DNA from: Flaviaesturariibacter aridisoli
Lineage (GTDB): Bacteria; Bacteroidota; Bacteroidia; Chitinophagales; Chitinophagaceae
DNA length: 64,000 nt
Direction: 5' to 3'
Assembly: GCF_004343705.1 (NCBI RefSeq)
Contig: NZ_SKFH01000003.1
Location: 1 to 64,000 of the forward strand
Under the pieces are notes generated by a model, which saw only the letters and a program-made list of their open reading frames with translations, was not told where the DNA came from and did no database searches. The position numbers and the translations under genes are program-made. Below, one piece after another: positions 43,951 through 53,400 of this stretch. Positions within the stretch are counted from its first letter, which is position 1, and each line of letters opens with the position of its first letter.

Positions 43951-44575
43951 GCGCTCCTTCCAGGCGGTACAGGCTCACCGGCGTGCCGCCAACCTCCGTT
44001 TCTTCCATTTCCCGCACCGAGCTTCGGAGCGCGTCGATAAAAGGCGCTCCCATGATCCGCTGCGGCGTAGCCAGCAGCACCACCGTACCCTGCGCCAGGA
44101 AGCGCCGGAGCACTTCCTGCAATGCCGGGAAAGCCGCGGGAGCGTAATTCACATCACTCAATAAAAGCACATCTGCGCGCGTGTGGGGCGGAAGAGCGTT
44201 CCAATCGAGGAGGCGGGCGTCGTAGTTAGTTAGCCCCAATTGCTCCGCGTTTCGTTGCAGCAGGTTCACGGCCTCGGGAAGGTAGTCGCTTCCCGTCACC
44301 GAGCGTGCCGATGGGGCTACGAGCAGGGAAGGCAGGCCGATGCCGGCCGCGAGCTCGAGCACATCTTTTCCTTCGGTCCAATGAGGATGACTTGACAACC
44401 AGGCCGCCAGCGCATGAGCAGCCGGCCAGAGGCGGCTCCAATAGGGCAGCTCGGGACGCTCCCCTGCTTCGAGCTGCGCACGGTACGACCGCTCCACCCA
44501 CCCGGCGTCGGGCAGCAGGAGGGAGATCGTGCGCCCGGCTACAACAAGGGTCGTTGGGGTTAGCGGCATCGGCAT
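43943..44575 (-). CDS. SAM-dependent methyltransferase (METTL21/EEF-type)
   Basis: 210 residues from ATG 44575 (an alternative Met lies two codons later). The SAM loop is DVLELAAGIGLPSLLVAP, then TGSDYLPEAVNLLQRNAEQL (acidic loop) and DVLLLSDVNYAPAAFPALQE, the pattern of the lysine/nicotinamide methyltransferase-16 family. Substrate, probably a protein lysine or small molecule, is not defined by context. Confidence 0.82.
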   Translation of the reverse strand: MPMPLTPTTLVVAGRTISLLLPDAGWVERSYRAQLEAGERPELPYWSRLWPAAHALAAWLSSHPHWTEGKDVLELAAGIGLPSLLVAPSARSVTGSDYLPEAVNLLQRNAEQLGLTNYDARLLDWNALPPHTRADVLLLSDVNYAPAAFPALQEVLRRFLAQGTVVLLATPQRIMGAPFIDALRSSVREMEETEVGGTPVSLYRLEGALR

Positions 44576-44594
44576 GCTGCAAAGAAAGCGCACC

Positions 44595-44774
44595 TTAGTC
44601 GCGCTCGGTCATCGCTTCCTTTTTTTGTTGCTCCGCAGCCGCTTCATCCGCCGCTTCCTGCTCCGGGTCGTCGGGCTCCTCGGGTAGCGGATCACGGAAA
44701 GGATTGTGCAGTTCCTGCGCGGCTTCCTGGGTGCCCTTCGAGGGTGGGGTTACTTTTTGTTCATCGCGTTCCAT
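44595..44774 (-). CDS. Small acidic hydrophilic protein (59 residues)
   Basis: MERDEQKVTPPSKGTQEAAQ to KKEAMTERD, very Glu/Gln/Ala-rich and probably disordered. It ends one base before the next small gene starts on the same strand, suggesting cotranscription with 44776-44976. Function unknown. Confidence 0.5.
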   Translation of the reverse strand: MERDEQKVTPPSKGTQEAAQELHNPFRDPLPEEPDDPEQEAADEAAAEQQKKEAMTERD

Positions 44775-44775
44775 A

Positions 44776-44976
44776 CTATTCGTCGTTTGATGATTCGCGC
44801 CCGGCGCGCAAGCCTTCCTCCCACTGCCGCCGCCGCTCCTGGTCGCGGGCGCGCTCCTCGCGGTCGCTGCTGTCCGGGCGTTCGTCGTCGTCCAGGAAAT
44901 TAATATGCTTCTGCCGGTTGGCTTCGGCGGGCACGTCCAGCATGGGGTCTTTGGGTTGTTCGCGTTCAGGGCGCAT
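44776..44976 (-). CDS. Small charged hydrophilic protein (66 residues)
   Basis: MRPEREQPKDPMLDVPAEAN then a highly charged Arg/Glu helix (DREERARDQERRRQWEEGLR). It resembles other tiny disordered proteins nearby and may be stress-related, but I do not recognise it. Confidence 0.5.
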   Translation of the reverse strand: MRPEREQPKDPMLDVPAEANRQKHINFLDDDERPDSSDREERARDQERRRQWEEGLRAGRESSNDE

Positions 44977-45073
44977 GATCTTTTAGGGTATCCGCCGCGA
45001 AATTGATGCCAGTGCGGGCACGAAAAAGCCCTTCCGTTCGGGAAAGGGCGGAGGCAGGGGTCGCTGAAACGGG

Positions 45074-45241
45074 TCAGTTGTTACCGAAGATCGTGTCCAG
45101 AATGCCGGGGCGAAACACGAGCAGAAGAATTCCCAGCGCAAACAAAACCACGAGGATCAGGAAAAGCGTCAATACCGGGTTGCGTTCGCGGCGCCTGGGG
45201 TCGTCGTCGTGTTCATCAGGAATCGGATCGAGTTCGTTCAT
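45074..45241 (-). CDS. Small single-pass membrane protein (55 residues)
   Basis: MNELDPIPDEHDDDPRRRER is an acidic/basic cytoplasmic segment, followed by a membrane helix NPVLTLFLILVVLFALGILL and the tail VFRPGILDTIFGNN. ATG at 45241 is divergent from htpG. Predicted inner-membrane protein, unknown role. Confidence 0.6.
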   Translation of the reverse strand: MNELDPIPDEHDDDPRRRERNPVLTLFLILVVLFALGILLLVFRPGILDTIFGNN

Positions 45242-45421
45242 CGGGATGCTGGTTTTCCGCGCAAGGTACAACCAGAATGCGTCCGGAAGCCTTGTCAGGA
45301 TCCCCGCCCGATCGGGTGCCGCCGGACGGCCGGGCTCCGCTCCTTCTGCCAATCTGGCAACTACCCATCCTTTGGAACAAGGCTTGTGCAGGAGGGCCAC
45401 ACGAACAAACCGCAAATTGCC

Positions 45422-47308
45422 ATGATTCAAGAAAAAGGATCCATCTCGATTCACACCGAGAATATCTTCCCCATCATCAAGAAATTCCTCTATTCCGACA
45501 ACGAGATCTTCCTCCGCGAGCTCGTGAGCAACGCGGTGGATGCCACCCAAAAGATCCGGCGCCTCGCCGCGCTGGGCAAATACGGCGCCGAGCTCGGCGA
45601 CACGACCATCCAGGTACGGGTAGACAAGGACGCGAAAACCCTCACCATTTCCGACCGCGGCCTTGGCATGACGGCGGAAGAAGTAAAGAAATACATCAAC
45701 CAGATCGCCTTTTCGGGAGCCACGGAATTTATGGAGAAATTCAAGGAAGCCCGCGACGCCAACGAGATCATCGGTCGCTTCGGTCTTGGCTTCTACTCGG
45801 CCTTCATGGTGGCCGACAAGGTGGAGATCCAGACGCGCAGCTACCAGGAAGGCGCCGAGCCGGCCCGCTGGATCTGCGACGGCTCTACCGAATTTGAGCT
45901 TACCGAAGGCAACCGCAATGAGCGCGGCACCGACGTGATCCTCTACATCAACGAAGAGTCGCAGGAGTTCCTCGAAGAACACCGCATCCATGAGATCCTC
46001 GACAAATACGCCCGGTTCATGCCCGTGCCCATCCAGTTCGGCACGCGCAACACGAGCGAGGAAGACGGCACCGGCGAAGACGGCGAGTCGAAATTCAAGA
46101 CCGTGGAGGTGCCCAATATCATCAACAACACGGCGCCGATCTGGACCAAAGCCCCGAGCGAGCTTTCTGACGACGACTACCTCAACTTTTACCGCGAGCT
46201 GTACCCGCACTCCGACGACCCGCTGTTCTGGATCCACCTCAACGTGGACTACCCGTTCAACCTCACGGGCGTATTGTACTTCCCCAAGATCAAGAACGAC
46301 TTCGAGCTGCAACGCAACAAGATCAAGCTTTTCAGCCGCCAGGTGTTCATCACCGACGAAGTAAAGGACATCGTTCCCGAGTTCCTGATGTTGCTCCACG
46401 GTGTCATCGACTCGCCGGATATTCCGCTCAACGTGAGCCGCTCCTTCCTGCAGGCCGACTCGAACGTGAAAAAGATCAACGCCCACATTACCAAGAAGGT
46501 GGCCGACAAGCTGCAGGAGCTGTTCCGCAAAGACCGGAAAGGTTTCGAGGAAAAGTGGAACGACATCGCCGTGTTTGTAAAATACGGCGCGCTCTCCGAT
46601 GAGAAGTTCTACGAGAAGGCGAAAGACTTCGTGCTGCTGACCAATACGCAAAACGAGCACTTTACGCTTGAAGAATACCATGCAAAAGTGAAGGACTTCC
46701 AGACCGACAAGGACGAGCGCCTGGTGTATCTCTATACCAATGATGCCGAGCGCCAGGACGCCTATATCCAGGCCGCGCGCAAACGCGACTACGACGTGCT
46801 GCTGATGAACTCGCCGCTCGACAACCACTTCATGCAGCACCTGGAATCGAAGCTGGAGAAGACCTCCTTCAAGCGTGTGGACGCCGATGTGCTCGACCGC
46901 CTGATCGTGAAGGACGATGCGAAGACGCACACGCTCACGGAAGACGAATCGAAGCAAGTGAAGGAAGTATTTGAAAAGGCAATCGGCAACCCTTCGATGC
47001 ACGTGGAGGTGGAAGCCCTCGGCGACAGCGAGCTGCCCGTGACCATTACGATGGAAGAATGGATGCGCCGGATGAAAGACATGGCGAAGCTCGGTGGCGG
47101 CGGCATGCACTTCTACGGTTCGCTGCCCGACACCTACAAGGTGGCCGTCAACGCCAACCACCCGCTCATCAACCGCATCCTGACCGCCGAAGCCGGCGAC
47201 GGCACGAAGCTGGCCCGCCAGGCTTACGACCTCGCGCTGCTGTCGCAGGGACTCCTCAAAGGCGCCGACCTCACGGCCTTCGTGGAGCGCAGCGTTCAGC
47301 TGATCTAA
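45422..47308 (+). CDS. htpG: Chaperone HtpG (Hsp90)
   Basis: 628 residues from ATG 45422. N-terminal GHKL ATPase: FLYSDNEIFLRELVSNAVDA (N box), DRGLGM and NEIIGRFGLGFYSAFMVADK. The middle domain contains the LNVSRSFLQAD region. C-terminal dimerisation domain present, full family length. It refolds client proteins in the cytosol. The terminator at 47336 ends the transcript. Confidence 0.95.
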   Translation: MIQEKGSISIHTENIFPIIKKFLYSDNEIFLRELVSNAVDATQKIRRLAALGKYGAELGDTTIQVRVDKDAKTLTISDRGLGMTAEEVKKYINQIAFSGATEFMEKFKEARDANEIIGRFGLGFYSAFMVADKVEIQTRSYQEGAEPARWICDGSTEFELTEGNRNERGTDVILYINEESQEFLEEHRIHEILDKYARFMPVPIQFGTRNTSEEDGTGEDGESKFKTVEVPNIINNTAPIWTKAPSELSDDDYLNFYRELYPHSDDPLFWIHLNVDYPFNLTGVLYFPKIKNDFELQRNKIKLFSRQVFITDEVKDIVPEFLMLLHGVIDSPDIPLNVSRSFLQADSNVKKINAHITKKVADKLQELFRKDRKGFEEKWNDIAVFVKYGALSDEKFYEKAKDFVLLTNTQNEHFTLEEYHAKVKDFQTDKDERLVYLYTNDAERQDAYIQAARKRDYDVLLMNSPLDNHFMQHLESKLEKTSFKRVDADVLDRLIVKDDAKTHTLTEDESKQVKEVFEKAIGNPSMHVEVEALGDSELPVTITMEEWMRRMKDMAKLGGGGMHFYGSLPDTYKVAVNANHPLINRILTAEAGDGTKLARQAYDLALLSQGLLKGADLTAFVERSVQLI

Positions 47309-47335
47309 GGAATAATGACAACAACAATATCAATG

Positions 47336-47368
47336 AAGCCGCCTCGGGTAGAGGCGGCTTTTTCTTTT
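47336..47368 (+). terminator. Rho-independent terminator of htpG
   Basis: AAGCCGCCTC-GGGTA-GAGGCGGCTT followed by TTTCTTTT, 28 bases after the stop. Confidence 0.85.
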
Positions 47369-47603
47369 AGGAACGCAGAGAAAGTAAGCAGATACCTGAA
47401 CGCAATGAAGGCGGAGGACGCGGCTTTGGTTTCCGGCAATGGCGTTCATGCAAATGGCCTCGGCGCGGCTGTCCGTCGTAAGCAGAGCGCCCTGCTGCGC
47501 AGTGCCGGCGCGAAGGCCGCACCAACAGCCTGAGCAATCCCTCAGCGTCTCCCTCACCTCTGCGCCCAAATGACTTTTCGCCGTGTCTCCGCGTTAAAAA
47601 AAA
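47369..47603. repeat. Candidate intergenic repeat element
   Basis: The segment is bounded by AACGCAGAGAAAG (47371-47383) and, inverted, by TCTCCGCGTTAAAAA (47586-47600), with CTCAGCGTCTCC in between. Words of the form 'aacgcagagaaac' are frequent in intergenic repeats of Bacteroidota. No gene is supported. Copy number cannot be checked here. Confidence 0.35.
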
Positions 47604-48884
47604 TTACGTAGCACTTGGCTGCGGCGCTGCTGTCACCACTGCCACATTTACCGCCGGCGGCTCCGGGTCGGGCACTTTCACGGGCTTCAGTCCTCGGTTG
47701 CCGGTAAGGATGCCGAACAGCGGCGGCGCAACGGCCTTGAGCAGCATCCCGACCGCAGTGGCTGCCAGGATAATGGCCAAAGGCAACAACAGGTACGTAG
47801 TCATACGGTAATAGCGGAAGGGCTGCAACAGCCCGTGCACCGGGTCGATCAGGTAGGTGACCAGCGGCACGTGGAGGGCGTAGATCATAAACGTCTGGTC
47901 AGACATATGCCGGAACCAGCGCTGCCGCAGGCACCAGTTTACGAGCCGGCCGGAGCCGTACCAGGCCACAAGCATCCCGGTAACGATCACCCACTTGTGC
48001 AGGAACCACTGGATCATGCCCGGCAGATAAATGTTCGGGAACAACCCCGTATGAAAAGCCAGCCAGGTTTTGGTCATGCTCAGCACAACAAAGAGCGCCG
48101 CAAATACTTTCATCGAAAAACAGCGCGGAGCCACCGACAGGTCTTTTCCGCGCTTGCACAGCCAGATACCGAGACAGAACGGAAGCAGACCCTCGCCGTC
48201 GAGGAAGATGCCCCAAGGGCCCTGGAAGTGTTGCAGGACGCCCGTCAGCTGCGATTTCTCTCCGGCGATCATCATCGCGATCTGCAGCGGCGAGGCCGGC
48301 GTGGTAAACCAAAGCAGGGCAATGAACGTAAACAGCGCTACCGGCGCGTGGCGCACGAGGTAGCGCAGCAGCGGGTAGATCAGGTTGAGCAGGAACAGGC
48401 TGCGCAGGAACCAGAGCTGGTAGCTGACGTTGGTGCTCAGGATCGTATCGCGCCACTCGCGCCAGCCAAACTGGTCCCAGTTTTTTTCGGTGGGCTGCAT
48501 GTGGGTGTGGAGTACCGAAGCGTGGGTAAACGACCAATGAAAGAGGCCGAAGGCGATGAGCGCGCCGATGGCCGACCAGAGCAAATAGGGCACGGCCAGC
48601 GTACGGAAGCGGCGGGCAAGCACCTTCCAGTAGCCCTTGTGATCGGCGAGCGCAAGCAGGTAGCCCGAGATCGCAAACAACATCGGGATGCGGAAGCGGA
48701 ACAGGCCATTCGCCGTCAGGTATTCGAAGAAGGCTGTCCCGGTCATCTTTTCCAGCACCGGCGTGAACGGCTGCAGGTAACGATCGTTGAGATCGTAGCC
48801 GTGAACGTATACGAGCAACATCATCGATACAAAGGAGAAGAACCGCATTTTGCGGCTCCATTCGGGACGAAGGATGTTTTGCAT
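47604..48884 (-). CDS. Acyltransferase family 3 membrane protein (OafA/YrhL-like)
   Basis: 426 residues with about ten membrane helices. The N-terminus FFSFVSMMLLVYVHGYDLND contains the conserved membrane His of this family, then RFRIPMLFAISGYLLALADH and SDQTFMIYALHVPLVTYLID. The family transfers acyl groups to cell-surface sugars. The start may be Met13. No surface-polysaccharide genes lie next to it, so the target is unknown. Confidence 0.85.
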   Translation of the reverse strand: MQNILRPEWSRKMRFFSFVSMMLLVYVHGYDLNDRYLQPFTPVLEKMTGTAFFEYLTANGLFRFRIPMLFAISGYLLALADHKGYWKVLARRFRTLAVPYLLWSAIGALIAFGLFHWSFTHASVLHTHMQPTEKNWDQFGWREWRDTILSTNVSYQLWFLRSLFLLNLIYPLLRYLVRHAPVALFTFIALLWFTTPASPLQIAMMIAGEKSQLTGVLQHFQGPWGIFLDGEGLLPFCLGIWLCKRGKDLSVAPRCFSMKVFAALFVVLSMTKTWLAFHTGLFPNIYLPGMIQWFLHKWVIVTGMLVAWYGSGRLVNWCLRQRWFRHMSDQTFMIYALHVPLVTYLIDPVHGLLQPFRYYRMTTYLLLPLAIILAATAVGMLLKAVAPPLFGILTGNRGLKPVKVPDPEPPAVNVAVVTAAPQPSAT

Positions 48885-49006
48885 ACCGTTGGGACGCCGC
48901 AGTTTCGGACGGCGTTACACAAATGTGGCCTTTTTCGCGCGTCCGCCTCACCGCGCTGTGATGGATTGCCCCGGACACGTGATGAAACGGGAAGTATACC
49001 GGACGG

Positions 49007-49231
49007 TTACAGGTACCGGAACACAGCCGTTTTATAAAGTTCGAGGTCGTCGAGTGTCGTCAGCTCATCGAAGGCCTGGCGGCGGCCGCTGCGGTCGCTG
49101 CGCGTGAGCACCACGCGCTCGCCGTTGACGATCGTGCTGCGCGCCCGCTGGAACACCCGGTCCAGGGCATCCAGGTCGCGGATCGTTTGCCACTCCTCGA
49201 TCTTCGTCACGTCGATGATATACTCCTCCAT
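49007..49231 (-). CDS. Small hypothetical protein (74 residues)
   Basis: The start ATG 49231 follows a TACCTTTG box. MEEYIIDVTKIEEWQTIRDL to LTTLDDLELYKTAVFRYL, mostly helical and acidic. It has no signal peptide. No family recognised. Downstream it faces a gap of 120 bases to the acyltransferase. Confidence 0.6.
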   Translation of the reverse strand: MEEYIIDVTKIEEWQTIRDLDALDRVFQRARSTIVNGERVVLTRSDRSGRRQAFDELTTLDDLELYKTAVFRYL

Positions 49232-49235
49232 GGGG

Positions 49236-49243
49236 CAAAGGTA
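49236..49243 (-). promoter_or_regulatory. Bacteroidota -7 element (TACCTTTG)
   Basis: TACCTTTG matches TAnnTTTG and lies four bases before the ATG at 49231. Confidence 0.55.
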
Positions 49244-49282
49244 GGATACGTGAAGCGTGAGCCGTGAGCTCGCAATGCAACC

Positions 49283-49321
49283 AACGAAGAAACGGATGCC
49301 ATAGGCATCCGTTTCTTCGTT
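49283..49321. terminator. Long perfect palindrome, bidirectional terminator candidate
   Basis: AACGAAGAAACGGATGCC-ATA-GGCATCCGTTTCTTCGTT is an 18-bp perfect stem with a three-base loop. It lies between the PorP-like gene (upstream on the minus strand) and the small gene. It lacks a T tract of usual length. Confidence 0.55.
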
Positions 49322-49333
49322 ACCGGTCTCAGC

Positions 49334-49382
49334 GCTCACGGCTCACGGCTCACGGCTCACGCCTCACGGCTCACGCCTGACG
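49334..49382 (+). repeat. Seven tandem 7-mers (GCTCACG)
   Basis: Seven consecutive 7-base units: GCTCACG four times, then CCTCACG, GCTCACG, CCTGACG. Two inverted copies (CGTGAGC) lie at 49256-49269 on the other side of the palindrome. Confidence 0.8.
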
Positions 49383-49383
49383 A

Positions 49384-50409
49384 CTAAAAGCTCACCGGGC
49401 AGCGCAGCTTGTCGGCCGAGCTGTTGCGGATGTTGAGGAAGTTCTTGTAGGACAGCGTCAGCTCAAAGCCGCCCTTGCCGTTGGTCGCCCCTTTGATCTT
49501 GCTGATCGAGGCGTCGTAGGAGGCGCCGATCGACCACTGGTAGTAATCGAGCTTCAGCACCGGCGCCACGGCGTCGTTGAGGCGATAAAATGCACCTACG
49601 GAAAGGCTGACCGTTTCGCCTTCGTCGCCGAGCTGCTGCAGGTCGTGGCGGTAGAGGAAACCAGCCTGCGTGGCCGTATTGCCGCCCTGCTGAAACACGT
49701 CGCCGTAGATCATCAGGTTGTCGTACTCACTGGTGGGCACCGACAGGCCGGCATTGAACGTAAACTTGCTGTTGAGGCGAATGTCGGTCGCGGGGTTGAA
49801 GGCTACCTTGGGCTGGTTAAAGTGGTAGTAGGCCACCCCCAGGTAATACTTCAGGTCGCTGCCGGCACTGCTGCTGTACGACAGGCCCGCGCCGGCATCC
49901 CAATACTTTACATTGGTGTTGCTGAAGGTCTGGCGTGTAGGGTTGGCGGCACTGTAGGCACCATTCACAAACTGGTCATCGAACTTCAGGCCGGTTGGGT
50001 CGAAGCGCTGTTGCACCATACCCCCGATGAAGCCCACCGACAGATAGGCGTCGCGGTCTTCGCTGAGCAACTTGTGGTACGTAAGCACCGGCAGCAGGGC
50101 CGTCTTGCCCATCTTCGAATCGCCGGCCACGTCGTTGGTGATTTGAAGGCCGAGGCTCAGGTAGTCGTTCGACTCGGCACTGAGGCCGAATTTCGTTTCC
50201 ACACCAAGTGCCTGCGTGCGGTAAGCCGTCGTGGCGCTGTTCCATTGGCTGCGATAGGCGGCGGCGGCACGCACGTCGCCGCGGAACATACCGGCCAGCG
50301 CAGGGTTGCGCAGCAGCGGCATTTCGTAAAACTGCGAGAAGTTGATGTCCTGGCCAAATGCCAGCGTCGTCATCGTCACGCTTCCCAGGAGCAGGAGGAG
50401 TTTTTTCAT
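49384..50409 (-). CDS. PorP/SprF-family type IX secretion membrane protein
   Basis: 341 residues with a signal peptide (MKKLLLLLGSVTMTTLAFGQ). DINFSQFYEMPLLRNPALAG is the PorP/SprF signature and the rest is a beta-barrel with alternating strands (GLQITNDVAGDSKMG, ELTLSYKNF). It is the outer-membrane partner of a giant adhesin-like protein encoded 4 bases upstream, and both are expected to be anchored or exported by the type IX secretion system. Confidence 0.9.
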   Translation of the reverse strand: MKKLLLLLGSVTMTTLAFGQDINFSQFYEMPLLRNPALAGMFRGDVRAAAAYRSQWNSATTAYRTQALGVETKFGLSAESNDYLSLGLQITNDVAGDSKMGKTALLPVLTYHKLLSEDRDAYLSVGFIGGMVQQRFDPTGLKFDDQFVNGAYSAANPTRQTFSNTNVKYWDAGAGLSYSSSAGSDLKYYLGVAYYHFNQPKVAFNPATDIRLNSKFTFNAGLSVPTSEYDNLMIYGDVFQQGGNTATQAGFLYRHDLQQLGDEGETVSLSVGAFYRLNDAVAPVLKLDYYQWSIGASYDASISKIKGATNGKGGFELTLSYKNFLNIRNSSADKLRCPVSF

Positions 50410-50413
50410 GGTC

Positions 50414-53400
50414 TTATTTTAACAGCGACACGTTGCCTTTATAGGTGTAGGTGATTCCATTCTCGCACACCACTTCGGCGGTGTAGATAAATACGTCGGG
50501 GGAGCTCACTTTGCCCTTCACCTTGCCATCCCAGCCGAAGGCCGGATCATTCGGTGCGAAGTTGGCACGCTCGTAGACGGTCTCGCCCCAGCGGTTGAAT
50601 ACGCGGAACGACTTCACCTGCGCGATGCCCGTACCGCGCACCATCAGCACATCGTTGATGCCGTCGCCGTCGGGCGAGAAGGCATTCGGGATGTAGGTCT
50701 GCAACAACTCGCAAACGGTGCGGATCGTCAGCGTATCGGTGTTGGTACAACCGAAGCCGTTGGCGCCTTCCACTACGTACGTGCGGTTCTGCCGCACCGT
50801 TACGGAAGGCTGCGGGCAGGTGCTGCAGCTCAGGTCGGTGGCCGGCGACCAGAGCCAGCTTACGATGGGACCATTGGTGACGGTGCTCACGAGCGGCTTT
50901 ACCGTCCCGGTAGCCAGCACGAGGTCGGGGCCCAGGTTGATCTCGGGAATGCCGCCCACACCGATCGTGATGGGAATGGTTTGCGTAAAGCAGCTGTTGG
51001 CACCGGTGACGGTGGCCGAGTAAATACCGGGTACCAACGGCCGGAACACGGGGTTCGGACAGGTGCTGCAGCTCAGTACCGCCGTTGCCTGGGTCACCCA
51101 GCTGTACGAGGTGGCACCACTGGCGAGGAGTTGGATCGAATCGCCGATACAGATGCTGTCGGAAGCCGGCAGCACGGTCATGGTGATGGGCTGGGTCACG
51201 TCTACGATCGCTGTGTCGGAAGCGGAGCAGCCGAAGGCGTTGGTGGCGGTAACGATATACGGTGTGGTGAAGAGCGGCGTCGCCACCGGGTTGGGGCAGG
51301 TGGTGCAGCTCAGGCCGGCTGTCGGCGACCATTGCAGGTTGGCAGCGCCGCTGGCGTTGGCCTGCAGGTTGGCCGAACCGCCGCGGCAGATCGGCGCCGG
51401 GTCCACGATCGACACCGTCGGCGACGGGTTGATGGTGATCAGCGGCGAGGTCAGGTTGACGGCGCAACCGTTCACCGTGCTCACGCTCAGGTCGGCAGTG
51501 TAGGTGCCGGGAGTGCCGAAGATGGGCAGGAACGGACGGCCCGTGCCGTTGATCCCGTTGCTGGTGAGCCACTGCACGTTGGCAATGGGATCGGCCGAGT
51601 TGATCACGGCGTCGAAGGTCACCGGCTGGCGGGCGCAACCCTGGTTGCCGGCGGGCGGCACGAGGGTAACGACGGGGTTGCTCCAAACGGTCACCGGCAT
51701 ATCGATGTCTTTGGTCAGGATGCAGCCGCTGGTACCGGTCACCTGCAGCGTGGCGTGGAGCGTATTGCTGTTGGTGAAGGTCTGCGTGGTGGTAGTGGCG
51801 TTGTTCACAATATTGCCATTGCTGAAGGTCCATTTCGTACTCACCACCCCGAAGAACACCGAGGAGGTGTCGGTAAAGGTGATGGCCGTGCTGCCGCAGC
51901 TCTGCACCGTCTGGCTGGTAAAGCCCACCCGCAGGCGGTCGGCGCGGATCAGCGACGACCCGGTGATGAGGTAGGCGCAGGCACCGCTGTTCATCGTCAC
52001 CTTCGGTGTGTAGGTGCCGGGGTTCGGGTATACGTAGTCAAACGAAGAACTGTTGTTGGTCACCGGGGCCGAGCCGTCGCCCATATCCCAGGTATACGAG
52101 GTGGCACCGCCGCCCACCACTTCAAAATGCGTGCTCTGGCCGTCGCACTTGTAGCCGCCGGTATACTGGAGCGTGCCCGAGGGCCCGCTGACCGTGACTG
52201 CTTGCGTGGTCACATACTGGCACCCGGCCGGCGTGTTCACGGTGAGGGTCACATTGTAGGTGCCGGCGAGCAGGAAGGTATGGTTCACCGTATTCAGCGA
52301 AGACGTGGGGCTGCCGTCATTGAAATCCCACAGCACCGAAGAAGCCGGCGTCGTGTTGTTGGTAAACGTTACGGCAAACGGTGCGCAAGTGCTGGTCGTA
52401 CCCGACACCGTCATCGAACCGGTTTGCGAAGCCACGATCTGCACGTTGGTACGAAGCGTATCGGTGCAGGTAACCAGGCCGCCCGCGTTGGTGTTGTAGG
52501 CCACCAGCATTACGGTATACGTACCGGGGGTGCTGTAGCTATGCTGCGGCGAGGCGGTGGCAGTGGTTGCCGGGCTGTCGCCGAAATTCCACTGGTAGCT
52601 GGTAGCACCGGTAGAGCCGTTGTTGAACGTGATCGGTGCGCCGACGCAGGCCTGCAGGGTCGCCGGGGTAAAGGCAGCGGTCGGCTTGGCGTAAACGGTA
52701 ATGGTGATATGACCGGTGGTGTCGGAACAGTTGTTTTGCCCGCGCAGCGTCATGTTGTACACCCCAGGCGTGGTATACACGTGCGTCTGCGAATCGATCG
52801 GGTTGATGGTACTGACCGAGGGGCTGCCGTCCTGGAAATTCCAGGTAAACTGCGTGCCGCCGGGCGAGCTGCTGTAAAATTTAACCGTGTGCGGCGCACA
52901 GCCGGACAACTGGTTGCCGTTAACGGTCAGGTTGAGGTCGACCGAGTTGGGCTGCACCGTGAGCACGATGTTCTGCGTGCTGCTGCCGCAAATGTTGGTC
53001 GCGGAAAGCGACACGGTGAAGTTGCGGAGCACGCCCGTTGTAAAGGTGTGTGGCAGGGGCGCGCCGGAGGTGGTCACCAGGGGGGCCGAGCCGTCGCCGA
53101 AGTCCCAGGTGTAGGTGTTGCCCGTACCGATGGTGTTGTTGGTGAAGGTCACCGTCATCGGGGAACAACCCTGTACCGCGCTCGGCACGAAAGAGGCTAC
53201 CGGCGCCGGTGTTACCGAGATCAGCACGGTGTCGCTGATGCCCCCCGTGGGTGTCGGGCAGCGGTTGGAACGCACGATGCGGCGGTACCAGGTGTTCTGG
53301 TTGAGCACGCCCGGGGCATAGTTCTGCCCATTGGCGCCAGGGATCGAAATGAAGTTGACGCCGTTGCTGCTCGACTCCCACTGGTACGTGAGCGTAACGG

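Noticed and set aside
45074-47161. A 695-codon minus-strand frame opposite htpG
   Set aside because: Shadow of the well-supported htpG; only its last 56 codons (45074-45241) form a plausible separate gene.
49334-49382. Possible CRISPR array
   Set aside because: The units are 7 bases long and contiguous without spacers.
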